From contig NC_058056.1 of NCBI RefSeq assembly GCF_020085105.1, forward strand, positions 20,136,429 to 20,200,428: DNA of 64,000 nt, written 5' to 3'. Within the stretch, counting starts at the first letter, position 1; each line of letters begins with the position of its first letter. The position numbers and the translations under genes are program-made. Under the pieces are notes generated by a model, which was not told where the DNA came from, did no database searches, and saw only the letters and a list, made by a program, of their open reading frames with translations. This DNA is from Siniperca chuatsi. Taxonomy: Eukaryota; Chordata; Actinopteri; Centrarchiformes; Sinipercidae. Below, in pieces: positions 49,201 through 61,856 of the stretch.

Positions 49201-51946
49201 AACTACCAGTGGTGTAATAATGCAAAATATTACTAAGCTGAGTCTGTTGGAAAATGCCAGGCTGATTGGAAAGAAAAATTGCATATCAGATAGCATAGTA
49301 ATACAGTGTTGACATAATGATGGGTCGGATAACGTGATTCTATTTCCAGTATAGGAGGCAAATCTGTAGTCAGAGGATATTTGTTAAAGTAATGCTATTC
49401 AGCTGTCAGGTTGAGTAGTAATGAGACTAGGTGCATCATGTCACGGGTGTGTGTGTGTTTTAGAGGTTTGTGATCTCTCCCTGATTTTCCTATATGGCTC
49501 AATGGTTGCTTGGCTGAGCAAGCTGCTTTTACCTGCAGCTGACGCACAAGTGTGTTTGCTGATTCAGCCAAGCTACCAACTGGTAGTGGCTATTACTAGT
49601 TTTATAAAGAGTAAAGAATGGGAAAACACTACCAAGGCTTTACTTTCCAACGTCAAGACACTTCTCTTTAAGAAGAAATACTCCCATCCTGGATCTGACT
49701 GAGACATACTGCTACTTTAGTGCAATTATGAGTCTCAGCATCATGAGCTGATCCTGGGTTCCTTGTACAGCTTTACTACATGTATAATATTGCAAACCTA
49801 AATACTGATAGAGTCTATTTGTAGTTGTTTTGTTTTTTTAACAAAGCCTCCAAATGAGGCTGAGCTAACTCCTCTGGCCTTGAAAATCTATGGTTAGCTT
49901 GCTTTACACTTATCTCGCTGAACAGATGTGAACTGAAATTAAATAGCTTTTTTTTTTTTGTCTGCTACAGCATACATATCTACTCTGTAAATCACTTGGC
50001 CTGTGTTCTCCTTTGAGATAATAATCAGAAACCAAAAGGGAGAAATTTATATTTGATATTTTTTGGTTTCATGATCGCGCCCACTAGTTTTACATTCATT
50101 TGACGGCATACTGTTAGGTGTCTGTCTAAGTAGATGGAGACCTTATTTCAATGCAGCCAATCAAATCTTGCATAAAGCAGCAACGTCAGTGTTCTGTCAC
50201 AGACAGCGCAGACGGTCACACTGAGCCAGACAGCAGCTGGCTACACAAAACATGAGCCACAGACTTTGAACAACAACCCGCATTAGCTTTCCTGCTAAAG
50301 TCTCCTTCTTATCCAACTTATAAACATGAACACATGTCTTGTCCTGCACCGCAGCTTGTTGAACAAGCGACCAAACAAACATTCACCGTGGAAATGTTCA
50401 CTGCTAACGTCAGTTTGCAGGCTAGCTAGCTAATTAGCAGCGCAGCTGCAGCACATTAAACTGCATGTAAATGTACCTGCAAATGTTACTGTGGTCCGGT
50501 TAGGTTCCTGATATTATTCAAAAGCTGTAGTTACTAGTTAAATTGACAAAGAAGGTTTTATATGTGAAACAAACGCTCATAAAATATGATGTATTGTTGG
50601 AGGTTAAACTAGCAGCAGTATGCAAAGCACTTAAACAGCCACAACATTAAATTACTGCTTACAGCTTAATTTTGCTTATTGTTACTTCACTTGGATGTTT
50701 GACCTTTGTTGTGTAGAATGATCTATGTGCAGAGTTTGACACTAAAAGGCTGTTTCCAAATTAATTTGCTGAAAGGGGAAAGTTTCTCTGTGCTTACCTT
50801 AAATCTGAGTATAAGACGTACACATACAAGCATGATTTTTACAAGTAATGTAGTATTTTTACATACAATTTTTGTTAGTTGTATTTAAGTAAATGACTTC
50901 AGTCCACCGTTGCCTCTGTACTCATTTAAGCCTATAATGAATCATTAACCTTAACCACACAATGGCTCAATGTGATGTAAATCCATGGTAACACAACACA
51001 AAAATAAACAAGATAATTACTGTAATTCTGAATAGTGTGAATGTGATTTGTGATGTGTTAATTAGATGTCTGTTCACCTTGTTTAAGCTGACTGCAACCA
51101 CAGACTTTTCTCTCACTGGCAGCATAATAGGTGAAACATTACTGTCTTGTTATTTCCTTCACTTGAAAAACATCCAATTAATATGCCAAAGCTGTGGTAT
51201 TTTTCACGTTACAGTTCAGTCTATATAAAGGAATGAAATCACTGCTATGATTAGTCCACTTGCAGTAAAAATGTGATGTTATATCTGGAAGTGTTTTTCA
51301 CCATGAAAACAGTTAGTGCAGATATATTGAACAACTAGTATTTGATGAAAATGATTTACAAAATAAGATTTTGTAAATCATTGTCATATTAGATAGTGAA
51401 ATGAGTGCATTTTGGCATTCATTGAAAAAAGTCATGTTGCAGGATGTTTAGATGGATGTTTTGTCTTATCTGCCTTCTGCTATTAGGACAGTGAGGAAGT
51501 GTTGCTCCCACCTGTGTTTGGATTGCCTGATCTGTTGATACTGACAGCAGTTCATTTTTACATCAGCGCTGTAAAGTGGAGCTTTGTAGACTGGAACACG
51601 TTATTAAAGACTGAGCCTCAGACAGACAGCTCAAAGAAAAGACTGCCAGCAGTGCTTCACTCACATTGAATGCAGGGGAGAGTTGAAGGTGGTAACAGTG
51701 AGTCTTTGTGTGAAGAAGCAGATGCAGGTCTCCGTACATTCACATTTTAGATATTTAACTGACAACGTATGTAAGCAATATATTAGAAAAGACTACAGAC
51801 ACTGGATAAAAAAATCCAGCCCCCTATATATTTATTAAATGATGGTTTATAACACACTATAATATTGTTGTACACAGATATAAGGACATTTTAAGTTTAG
51901 TTTAGTCTTTGTTAGCAACTTTAACTCCTCCTGTGAGGCATCCACA

Positions 51947-52096
51947 TAAATGAATACTGGTGTATAAACCAATAATGAATAACAATATAGTAAAACACTG
52001 TTGTAATGATGCTAAATATGCTAAATGAATACTGGTGTATAAACCAATAATGAATAACAATATAGTAAAACACTGTTGTAATGATGCTAAATATGT
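51947..52096. repeat. 75-bp tandem duplication
   Basis: Copies 51947-52021 and 52022-52096 are essentially identical, from TAAATGAATACTGGTGTATA to GATGCTAAATATG. The near-perfect identity points to a recent event. A - strand open frame across it is chance, because 75 is a multiple of three. Confidence 0.95.
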
Positions 52097-52261
52097 CTTT
52101 ATAGGAGAAGTTATAATTGCTGATAAATACTGTACATAAATGTATGCTTATGAATGCACTTATATCTGCATCCAACAGGATTATAGTGTGTTGTTAAATG
52201 CTCATATAGTGCTTATAAATGCAAAATGGGGAGTTATTCATTATTTCACATCTCAAGTTGC

Positions 52262-52720
52262 ATAATCAAACTATTTGTATAGCATCTTTCATACAGGTTA
52301 GTGCTATTAAGATGTAAGTGCTTTACAGATGACTGACAAGCTGATAATACAACAGTACATGTAATGTACAATGTAAGCAATAAAACAATTTGAGACTAAT
52401 CCACACAAGAAATAGAAATGATACAAATGAAATAATATATAATATAATGGATAGAAAAAAACAGTAAAATAGATAAGACAATAACAAATAAAATAGATAA
52501 GAGGGAATAAAACATGAATACAATAAAATAACAAATTACATAAAAGAAATAATGGCTATAAAACATTTTAATCAAGAGCCAGGCTACAGGACTGCTTTCA
52601 GATCTTCTGGCAGGCTGTTACAACAGCTCAGAGCAGAAAAACTAAAAGCTAGCTCACCAAAACTGTTCATTTGTCAGTTTCCTAATTCCTGGGTGGAAAG
52701 AATTTCTTTTGGAGCATTGG
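52262..52720. mobile_element. Interspersed repeat with LINE/SINE-like tail
   Basis: Contains TTTGTATAGCATCTTTCATA, GTAAGTGCTTTACAGATGAC, an A/T-rich middle and CAGATCTTCTGGCAGGCTGT, in the order of a widespread teleost repeat I remember (ATATAGC-CCTTTCATACA ... AAGTGCTTTACA ... GGCAGGCT-TTCCA). It is non-coding and decayed. Confidence 0.5.
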
Positions 52721-54352
52721 CCAACAGTATGGTAGTGAACTCCTGGATTTGCCTAAACATTGATTGATATATGTGAATTGTATCTATGTCCTCAAGGAGA
52801 GCAGTCCATAGTTTGTTTGTTTTTTTATGAATGGAAAAGAGAGGTTATGATACATTATTGATCTCTTTGTGGGGCATTAAAGAGTGCCTCTGGTTTCAAA
52901 GGCAGAGATTGACATCTTGCTTATAGAGTCTCCAAGGGTTGATGTTTGGGGGATAAGTAAATTCTCGCCTTGGCTTCAGAGGGTTTTGACTTGTTATTTG
53001 GATTTGCGTTTGCTAGAGCAGCCAGATCTAAATTTGGCTCCAGTCCAGACCCACAAATCCTTCAGGTGTCATTTATACAGGCGAGGTTAACAACCAGCTT
53101 CAAGCACCAGCAAATACAACCTCCTCAGCATCAGCTGTGGCAGTGTGTGTCTCAGCAGTCAGTGTTATTTGTACACACTCTTACTTAATATTGATTTGCT
53201 GGCCTGTGCCAAGTCAGTTCTGTGGCTGTACAGAGTGGATATTAAGTAGTCTCAGAACGGAAATTTCAGTTTGAGCTACTAGACAGGGCTTCCTCGCAGG
53301 TCTGGAAACTGTAAATGTGCCAAATATTTATTGGTAGTGGAAGCAGACATCATGAAAAACTTTTTACCGTTTAAAAAAACAAAACTAATTGATAGTCTCA
53401 CAAAAGAGTCTCTGCATAACAACTCAGGTCTGGAAAAGCTTTTTAGAGCAGAAAAAGAAAAAGGACTCATGAGTTGGTTTGATGCTGAGACAGGGGCTGG
53501 GACTTATCTAGTGTACATGTTTCCAAAGGATTTCAGATGAATCCCATTGAAGTCTCCTACAAGTGGAGATGTGACGGCCTAGATTTACTCACTACCCTGC
53601 CCTGAGACATCATTAGTTTGTATCTCTCAGACCCCATCTGCTCTTTCATCCTGTGTACGGGGGATTAACAGGTTTCCCTGCCCTCAGTGGCTGACACCCA
53701 ACAGATTATTTACCCATAAACCCCCTTCCTTATTCCCTACTGACTGCATATTATCCTGCCAGCATTATCCACATGTAAACCAAACAGTCCAACACAGTAT
53801 CAGACAAACCCACTGCCAACAGCTTCCTTAAACCGTTGACTGTTGTAGTCAAGGTTAGACTAGCCTTGTTTTAAACACCATCTACAGTGGCTGATGGACT
53901 TTATCAGTGCCCAGACATAATTACTATTTTACTAATGTGATATATTATTAATACATGTGTACCACTATTGTTATTTTACCGATTTGATTTAGTAAGAGAG
54001 AAATAAATGGCATTCATTCAGCACTAATAATATAAACTGGAAAACTGTTTTTCTTTTTGCCAATTTATGGCCACTTTGCTTGTGAGTGATGGTACGTGTA
54101 GCCTTCATGATGTTGTGTGTATGTTAAAAAGGTCGAGACTGTGTGTGCTGGTTTAATTTGTCTCTGTAGTTTTATAAACAGAAACTAATTTTTAATGAAC
54201 TGAGTGAATAAAGTAACAGTATGTGACCAGTTCCTACTTCTAAATGATTTTGCAATTTCATAGATGACTTGGCGATGTATTCCTACCTCAATGTCATACA
54301 ATATAATTCCTCATAATGCATGTTCATCAGGGTACCACTGTTATTGTAGAGT

Positions 54353-54697
54353 AGGGTTGCATGTAATGATTATTTCAATATAGAGTAGTCATTAAGTCTA
54401 TGAAATGTCAAATAAATAGAAAAAAATGCCCATTACAAGTTCCAAAGAGACAAGGTGACATCTTGAAATGTCTTGTTTTGTTTGACCAACAATCCAAAAT
54501 TCAAAGTTTTTCAGTATAAACACAGACAAGCAGTAAATCTTTACATTTTAGAAGCTGGAACCAGACAATATTTGCTTGATAGTTTGCTTGATTAAACAGC
54601 TGTAACAGTTAATCGATCATCAGAATCATTCATGCAATCATGCAGAATTTCTGTCCATCGACTAATCTACTAATCAACCAATAGTTTCAGTTCTATT
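54353..54697. mobile_element. hAT-like MITE copy
   Basis: Starts AGGGTTGCATGTAATGATTA, with internal GCCCATTACAAGTTCCAAAG, GTCTTGTTTTGTTTGACCAA, TTTTAGAAGCTGGAACCAGA and GTTAATCGATCATCAGAAT. It is the opposite orientation of the 43523-43890 copy. Confidence 0.7.
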
Positions 54698-54950
54698 GTA
54701 GACAACGTATTATGATAGTATCTTATCGTGACTTACCCAGTGATTCACATCCCTAATCTACAGTCACGATTTACCAGCAGTAAAGGCTGATTTTCCACTT
54801 GGGATTTCTGAATGGGATTGAAAGAGTGGTCTCCCCTACTTGGCTCTGTACTCTGAGCCCAGCCAGGCCTGGCAACTACCACAAACTGCCAAACATTCAA
54901 TGGGGCAAGCTGTTTTACAATAAGAAATGATATTACCCCAACTCTGGAGT

Positions 54951-55224
54951 AGGGATGCAACTAACCATTATTTTCATTACTGTTTCATACTATTAACATG
55001 CTGATTATTTTCTCGATTAATTGATGAATCACTGGCTCTGTAAAATGTCTATAAAATTGTGAAAAATGTCCATCACAAGTTTCTAAAGCCCAATGTGAAG
55101 TCTTCAAATAGCTTGTTTTGTCCTAACAAACCCAAAGATATTCAATTTATAGACAATCAATGATCAACATAGATTCTGGTTGGTTTGTGTCCAATCAATT
55201 AATTGTCTAAATCTTTTCAGTTCT
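54951..55224. mobile_element. hAT-like MITE copy, about 250 bp after the previous one
   Basis: Starts AGGGATGCAACTAACCATTA, with TCTCGATTAATTGATGAATC, TGTCCATCACAAGTTTC and TAGCTTGTTTTGTCC. It is in the same orientation as 54353-54697. A shorter fragment of the same type may lie at about 55430-55515. Confidence 0.7.
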
Positions 55225-57209
55225 TAGTGATCACTTCCATGATTAATTAATATCTTATATCTAATATTATTTTATGTAATTATTCAATGTCACCCATTTA
55301 ACCCCATTTAAAGTCAACAGAATCTCACATTATTTCTAAAGATTGCTTTATGTGTGAACAACAGTTAAAACACAAGTATTCTATTAACAAAGATATGATC
55401 ACAGAGAAAACACAATTTTCTAAATGACAGAAGTGATGAAACAATTATCAAAATGTTGTCAAGTACATTTTCTGAAATTTGACTAATTGCTTAATCGAAT
55501 TTGTCTCTGCACCACTCCGAAGTAATGATCTCTTTGTTATGTGTTGTCCAAAACGCTCAAACAGCTCCAAGTAGACAAAACTGTTGCGTGTCCCTCAGCA
55601 GGAGAGGTTTATCTCAAAACATTACTGTACAATATGTTGCTATTTTCTTTTTAAAATTACCTCCTTCTCTTTGTCTTGCCATTTTTGACACCTGGCTGGG
55701 ATTTACATACACTAGCTCCTTGAAGTACTGTTTTAAATCAGCCATCTGCTTCAGCAGGGCTGCCAACTCTCACATATTGACCATGAGACTTGGTAACGTA
55801 ACGTTACTGGTTTTGTGATAGAAAAATTTAAAAAATGATGCATCCCTAACAACAGCAAGCTTGATGAATTGATCTCTGTGTCATTGATTACTTGATGTCT
55901 TTTACCATCTTAAAATGTAAAAGTTAAGTATGGATACATGTAAGAAGGATTATGTTCCTATATAAGCCATTTTTTTAAAGGGAGTAAAAAGGCATGTATT
56001 TTGAGTTACAGTGAGAAGGTATCTTGTACTCATAATAAAGAGCACTAGACTGGACTTAAACAAAAGCTAACACATTCATTTACAGCAATCTTAAAATAGT
56101 GAGGTACTATAAATTTGAATATCAAATCACCAATAGCAACCTCAAACCTTTAAATTGTGAATTTGGCTGAACGTTTTAAACTTTTAAAATTTTACATTTT
56201 TTTAAAACGTTTTAAAATTCCTGGAGGTTGAGGAGTGATGACCCCCAATCCCTGCGATGGGTAATGTCAGAAGGCCTACTCATAAAATGCACCAACTTTA
56301 CTGATGCCGAATTTCACGACTCTAAACAAAATTGATAAGTTGGCAACACTGGCTTCAGTCATAGCTCAGTAGCCTCTTCCTCTGATTCCCTCACCCTCAG
56401 TCTATATCTGGGCAGTCATTATTCCCCTCAGCTGCCTGCACATTATTCCTACATAACATAATTGTTTTTGCTTTGACATCTACCTGCTCAGATCCTAAGG
56501 CATCTCCCGCTCCTGTGAAATCTTCGACGTGCCACTAGATCATTTGGAAGTAATAATCGGTGTGACCTCCGCCAGGGTTGTGTGTCAGTCTGTGTGTTAG
56601 TTTGTGAGTGTGTGTGTGCATCCCGCCCCGTCCTTCCTCTTTCTCCCCCTCTATTAGAAGTAAATATGAGGCAGACTGAAAATCTGGGCCAAGGTGAGAG
56701 AAGGAGCCCAGACAGATGAGAGAAGAACAAATTAGTCTCTTTTGCTTTTTAGAATCTACGCTCTCTCCTGCTGCTCTTCCCCTCTGTGCTTCTGTCACAC
56801 TTTCTCCTTCTCTTTACCCACCTTACCCCTCCTCGCATTTGCCCCATCACTCCCCCATAAAATCCCCCCCGTCTTCCCTCCTTGCTCTTGCGGCTCCATT
56901 TTGTGTCAGCTGCAGCCAAGCAGGCAGCCATTGCACAGAGAGGGGGAGAAACATCCATTGCCTCTTCTGTCTGTCTTTTTTATGTCTTTCCATAGCCTTG
57001 CCCTTTTTTCTTATGATCTATTTATCCTTTATTCACAGAAGTAGTTCTCAGGAGATTGGGAAAAAAAATCTGTTTTTCAGCAGAAATCTTATCAGTTTGT
57101 GCAGTTTACACAGCATCCTTCCCCTCCCCTCCTCTTTGCTAAGATCAGGCTTTGTGTGCTGCAGAGAACGAGCGTACAGTAGTTTGTGGCAATAACAGAT
57201 GGCTGCATG

Positions 57210-57217
57210 TGTGTGTT

Positions 57218-57267
<50 letters not shown>
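57210..57267. repeat. (GT)n microsatellite
   Basis: Nearly uninterrupted GT run with two early interruptions. Confidence 0.95.
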
Positions 57268-57270
<3 letters not shown>

Positions 57271-57664
57271 GAACATGACTATGTATCTGCCTCTGTAACT
57301 CTCAGTGTCGGATGGGTAATCTTCTGTGTGACATAATCATAATCTGGTTAAACCAGATGGCCACAGTTGGCCTCAAGGCTGTTCCACATTTTAAGGCCAA
57401 GGCTCTTTGGTCTCAGTATGTATGGGGGCTGGCAGCATGATAAAGTGCAATTATTTTCTTGGTGGTTCAGCTCATAGCGGTGGCCCAGAGGGACCCATTA
57501 TGGTTCAAGCTCACAAATCAGGCTCTGGTTAGCCTTGGTTGTGAAGATGTTTTAAAAGAATGAGAGCTTGCTGATTCTTTGTTTTCATTCTTTATAGGAG
57601 TTTTATGTCTTACTATTTGTTTTGACTTTGATTATAAGTCTGGACTTATATTCCACACTCCTTG

Positions 57665-58350
57665 GAAGGAGAAATGTGAAAATTATTTAAAAAGACAAGA
57701 ATCTCTCATCACAATTTCCAAGGGCCCAATCTGACATATTTAAAGTGCTATAATCTACTCTCATAGCAACATTTTGGGTCTCAGCAGGCAGCTGTTTTCA
57801 TTGAAACTGTACGCTACCTGCTGAGCACCAAACAGTTAGCAACTAACTGCCGAACATAGTGGAGCATTTAGCAACTAAAGAGCCAGGTATTTCCCTCAGG
57901 AGTTGGTGGAGACCAAAAACAGAGCTAAAAGGAAAGTGAATATTAGATTTACATTTGCCAGGTGACCAGAAAACACAACTCCAAATGAATACTGATCTTG
58001 CTCCCTATGTACTGGATGTCCAAATAAGTGACTATTTGTTAGCAGGTTAGCCATATCAACTTTCATGGTTATAGTACTGCATATCAATGTTGTGTCCAGT
58101 TACTTTCTACTGCCCCCAAAATCTGTTCTGTTGCAGCTTTAAATTGCTTTTTTGTCCAACCGACAGTCCAAAACCCAAATATATTCTATCATCACAAAAA
58201 CACTAAATATTCACATTTGAGAAGTTGGAAACAGTGGATTTATAGCATATTTGCTTTAAAAATTTGTTAAACAGTTATCAGAATTGTTGCCTTAATTTTC
58301 TGTCGATCAACTTTATCAATCTACCAATTGTTTCAGCGCTGGTGTAGTCA
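57665..58350. mobile_element. hAT-like MITE split by a second repeat
   Basis: The left part (57665-57744) carries CATCACAATTTCCAAGGGCC and the right part (58138-58350) carries TTGTCCAACCGACAGTCCA, CACATTTGAGAAGTTGGAA and CTGTCGATCAACTTTATCAA. Together they give the element's normal order. A 393-bp sequence sits between them. Confidence 0.75.
57745..58137 (-). mobile_element. 393-bp non-coding element inserted in the MITE, with 6-bp target duplication
   Basis: Flanked by TTTAAA at 57739-57744 and 58138-58143, where an intact MITE has a single copy. Its reverse complement matches 37424-37660 over several blocks. The insertion gives its true ends: GTGCTATAATC on the left and TTCTGTTGCAGC on the right. 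Confidence 0.7.
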
Positions 58351-59400
58351 AGGGTAAACAAATTCTACTTTTATAAATACCACTTCTCTGCACAAGTTCC
58401 TGGTGCTTGTAAGTGGTCAAACATGTACATCCTTATTTTTCCCTCTTGGAAATCAAACACCTCAAGATCAGTAATGACACACTCTCCACTTCTGGCTTCA
58501 CACGTCTTCTGGCCATAAACAAATTCAGTGTTACATATTTTTCAGGGATGAGGAGAGAGCAGAATGCATTTGTGGCACCAGGATAATTTCTGTAGCAGAA
58601 AATAGGCTACAGTCTTTAAAGTGGAGACTCTTGAGTTTACTGAGGCACCCTTATGCTAAACACTGTTGTCATGTAGGTTCAGTAAAGGGATTAGTAAAGT
58701 GCACACAATATAATTTAAAAGCAGTGTGGATGACATAATTACCCATCCCTATGTCTGCCTTGTATAATTTTTAACTATATGTTTATGAATTGTGCAGAAG
58801 TGAATGGCGTGTTCTGTATTTCAGTTGTTATTTATCCTGGGTTTTAAAGACATTGACATCACTTAATGGCCATTTTAATTGGAGTTGGCAGGTGCTATAT
58901 TGAATGAATCAATTAGGAGGTCTCCCAGCTCTGCCTTTCTGTAGTTTACAGAACTAATTTCTGCAACCACAGAGAACCCTGGTGAGAATGTATGTGAGGC
59001 GTCATGCAGTTTAGGTTGAGAAGTGCATATGAATTAAAGCTATTGCAAGTACATGATATAGGCTATGCCTTTTGGTCTGCTGAGTCACAAGGGACGCCCA
59101 AACTTCCTGTTTGTAGTTATTGATGCAGCATGTACAGATCCTGCAGGTTACCGCCTGCTGTTGTCATCTTCTGCTTCTGTTCCTTTTTCACAGGCAGATC
59201 ATTTGTCTGATCTTCCAGTGCATCTCTACCTGTTGGGTTTGCATCTGTCTTGATATTTCTTCCCTGACTGCCTCTCTGCCTTTGTCTCAAATGCTTTGTA
59301 CTGACTAGCAGAATCCATGAAGCAATTTCCCATTTCCTAATTGTAGTTCACACATTGACATTGTAACAGTGGGCACACTGGAATATGAGTTCAAAGCCCT

Positions 59401-59560
59401 TTTCAGACATGCACCCCTTTATGTTAATCTGACGGCAATTTAACATGTTGGTCTCATGTCTGAATAAGCACCCTGGTCACTTTTATGTAAAAGTATAGAC
59501 AGCAATCTTACTAGGTCAGACCTAGTAACATTTGAATGCCATCAGATTAACATAAAGGCT
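59401..59560. repeat. Complex foldback with nested palindromes
   Basis: Outer arms 59416-59441 and 59533-59558 share CCTTTATGTTAATCTGA and GGCA in inverted order. Between them is a perfect palindrome, TTACTAGGTC-A-GACCTAGTAA (59508-59528). A second small pair is TTCAGACATG (from about 59402) and CATGTCTGAA (59455-59464). Confidence 0.9.
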
Positions 59561-60844
59561 GCAGTAACACAAGGTGAAACATGCAGAGAGAGATTACATG
59601 CATGTCTTGTACTGCCTCCTAAGATCACTGTAATAAATGTTGTATCTCAGTCGTCTTTATTGCACAAAAGCAGTTTAATAAACTAGGAAACACAGTGGAA
59701 GGGCCAGTAATAAGGCATTGAGGATATCGATCTTCTCATATCAGATCAGTCTATAAAAACTATGTTCCCCTCTCGGTGCGACCGGAGCAAAAGAGTTTAA
59801 AAACCCTCTTATAATAATAATCAGCCCATCAGTCTCTCCATGTATTTACAATGTTCAATCATGCCAACTGCATGGATGAATAAATGAATATCCAGCAGAA
59901 CGCTTCATATACAACATGGGAGCAAATAGAAATTAAACAAGAGTCCCAGCGTATCGTCCTGTCATTCAATGCTTGTGCACTCGGCTATTTAAAAAACAGG
60001 CAGCGGAATTCGCTATCAAATAACATTAAGTGATGTAGCCATGTTGGATAATGACGTTCTTCCGGTAACTGTGACTTCTTGCCTATTCATAGAATATTTT
60101 GTTTGTACACCCCCTGGCGTTTCGGAGAATACTGCAACAAACAACGCATTGAGCAGCGCCTCTTTGCATGCTCGTAGCTTACGTACCATCTGCTGATCTT
60201 TTTTGGTCCTTTTTCATTGTGGTTACTTAGTAAGTAAAAAATAGCAGAAAATGCAATTCTGAGTAGCACACAGGTACAGTACTGAGTGACACTTTTGGCA
60301 AGGCTTTGCAAGTTTCAAGCATGTTTGTTACAGATGTCGCAGCTGTGGTACTCGTAAACACCAGCGGCTGATCTCCTTACAGCAGGATGACCTCAAGGCT
60401 CTACCAAATGTTTATTCTGACAATATAACTTGAGCCAGTCTTAAACCTGACTTACACCAGTTCTGTCTGTAAATGAACAACTGCCACTCGTCCGTTTGCT
60501 TAATTTGCACTGTTAAATTTATTATAATTAAATTAAAGCACTACTCTGGCTGTAAAAAGCAATACCACATTAACAAATCTAGGTTTTTTGCTTTGCCATT
60601 TGATTTGTTTTTTGCGTAGTCTAGTTTTATTCTGTGGTTTGAATTTACACACACGTTCCAGAAAGGTCACTTCTGTTTTCTCCTAACACTCCACCTAATA
60701 GGGCAAGTGCTGTGTATATTCACCTTGAAAAAAGACATCAACTCAGCTTTCTCTGTTTTCTTCTCTTAATTTGTAGTATATGCGCTTCCTGCAGACTGCC
60801 ACACCTTTCAGACATTAACCCAATTAACAAACAAACTATGTAAT

Positions 60845-60935
60845 TTTTTTATTCATTCAGCCTTTATTTAAATCACAAGGAATCATTGAGGGCATGCCCT
60901 CATTTTCAATGATGTTGAGAGAATAAAACAGAATA
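60845..60935 (-). mobile_element. LINE 3' tail fragment
   Basis: The + strand reads CAGCCTTTATTTAAATCACA, then AATCATTGAGGGCATGCCCT. This resembles the 3' end of the 22.2-kb LINE family (TTATTTAACCAGG-type tail read on the opposite strand). It is short. Confidence 0.5.
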
Positions 60936-61284
60936 CATACACACAAATCTTATCTGTATCTGGTTAGTCACTATAGCCGGGTGGACGTCAACATACTGCC
61001 TGACTTTTTGAATGAGTGAATAACAGCATCTCAAAAGTGAACACTGTAATCTGAAATGTTGTGTGACAAAAATGTTCTCCCTGTGCGAGTATTATAGCCT
61101 CTTGCTGCACATTTAAAAGATGTTCACACTTTTCCACATTTTTTCCCCTTTCCCTTTGATGTGTTTTGCAGATCTGAACTGTGAAACCACCAGTCTGTTG
61201 CAATCAGATACCAGAATGGTAAAATAAGCACCACCCTATCTGATGCAGCAGGACTCCTGGCTGAAGCATTTTCAGTAAAAACAT

Positions 61285-61856
61285 ACAGATGGGTGACAAA
61301 TTAAAGGAAAAACCAACATGTGTCTTAGTATGAAGCCAGGCCACCACAAGCCTCCAGAACAGCTTCAGTGCTCCTTGCTAAGTCTGTGGAACTCTACTGG
61401 AGGGATAAACATTTCCTCCACAAGATATTGCCTCATTTATATATACACCCTTTATTTAATCATGTAATCTCATTGAGATCAATATCTCTTTTGCAAAAGA
61501 GACATGAGTACAGCAGATAGAAAGAAAGAAAAACAAACATAGCCAGACATAACAAAAGGACATATAGCATCAGAGACAGTTATAGACACCACTAAATAGA
61601 TTTGAAGTTGAAAGTTTATTTTATATCATTTGGTCTTATGGTGATGGTGGTGGAGAGCATTGTCTTACACATTGGTCCAAAATCTTCCATAGGTGTGAAA
61701 CTTGGTTGAGATCTGGTGACAGTAAAGGCCATAGCATTTTATTCATGTCAATTTCAAACTCACCAAACCATTCAGTGAGCCCTGGTGCACGGAAGCATTT
61801 GATATGTTTCTCCGTTTTTTTATTCAGGTTTTTCCTTTAATTTGTCCCACGTCTGT
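61285..61856. mobile_element. Tc1-like element remnant with 30-bp inverted ends
   Basis: The first 30 bases (ACAGATGGGTGACAAATTAA...) and the reverse complement of the last 30 (ACAGACGTGGGACAAATTAA...) agree at 27 positions. Internal blocks AGGCCACCACAAGCCTCCAG, TGTGGAACTCTACTGGAGGG, GTTGAGATCTGGTGACAGTA and CAAACCATTCAGTGAGCCC match a common teleost Tc1/mariner family by memory. The transposase is largely deleted. Confidence 0.8.
61440..61640 (-). mobile_element. LINE 3' tail inserted in the Tc1-like remnant
   Basis: The sequence ACCCTTTATTTAATCATGTA, then CTCATTGAGATCAATATCTC and TTTTGCAAAAGAGACATGAG, is a LINE tail of the kind seen at 22.2 kb. It interrupts the Tc1-like element, so it is the younger insertion. 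The exact right border is unclear. Confidence 0.6.

Noticed and set aside
56716-57195. 159-codon + strand open frame rich in Ser, Pro and Leu
   Set aside because: Pyrimidine-rich low-complexity DNA gives such frames on both strands; no domain was recognised.
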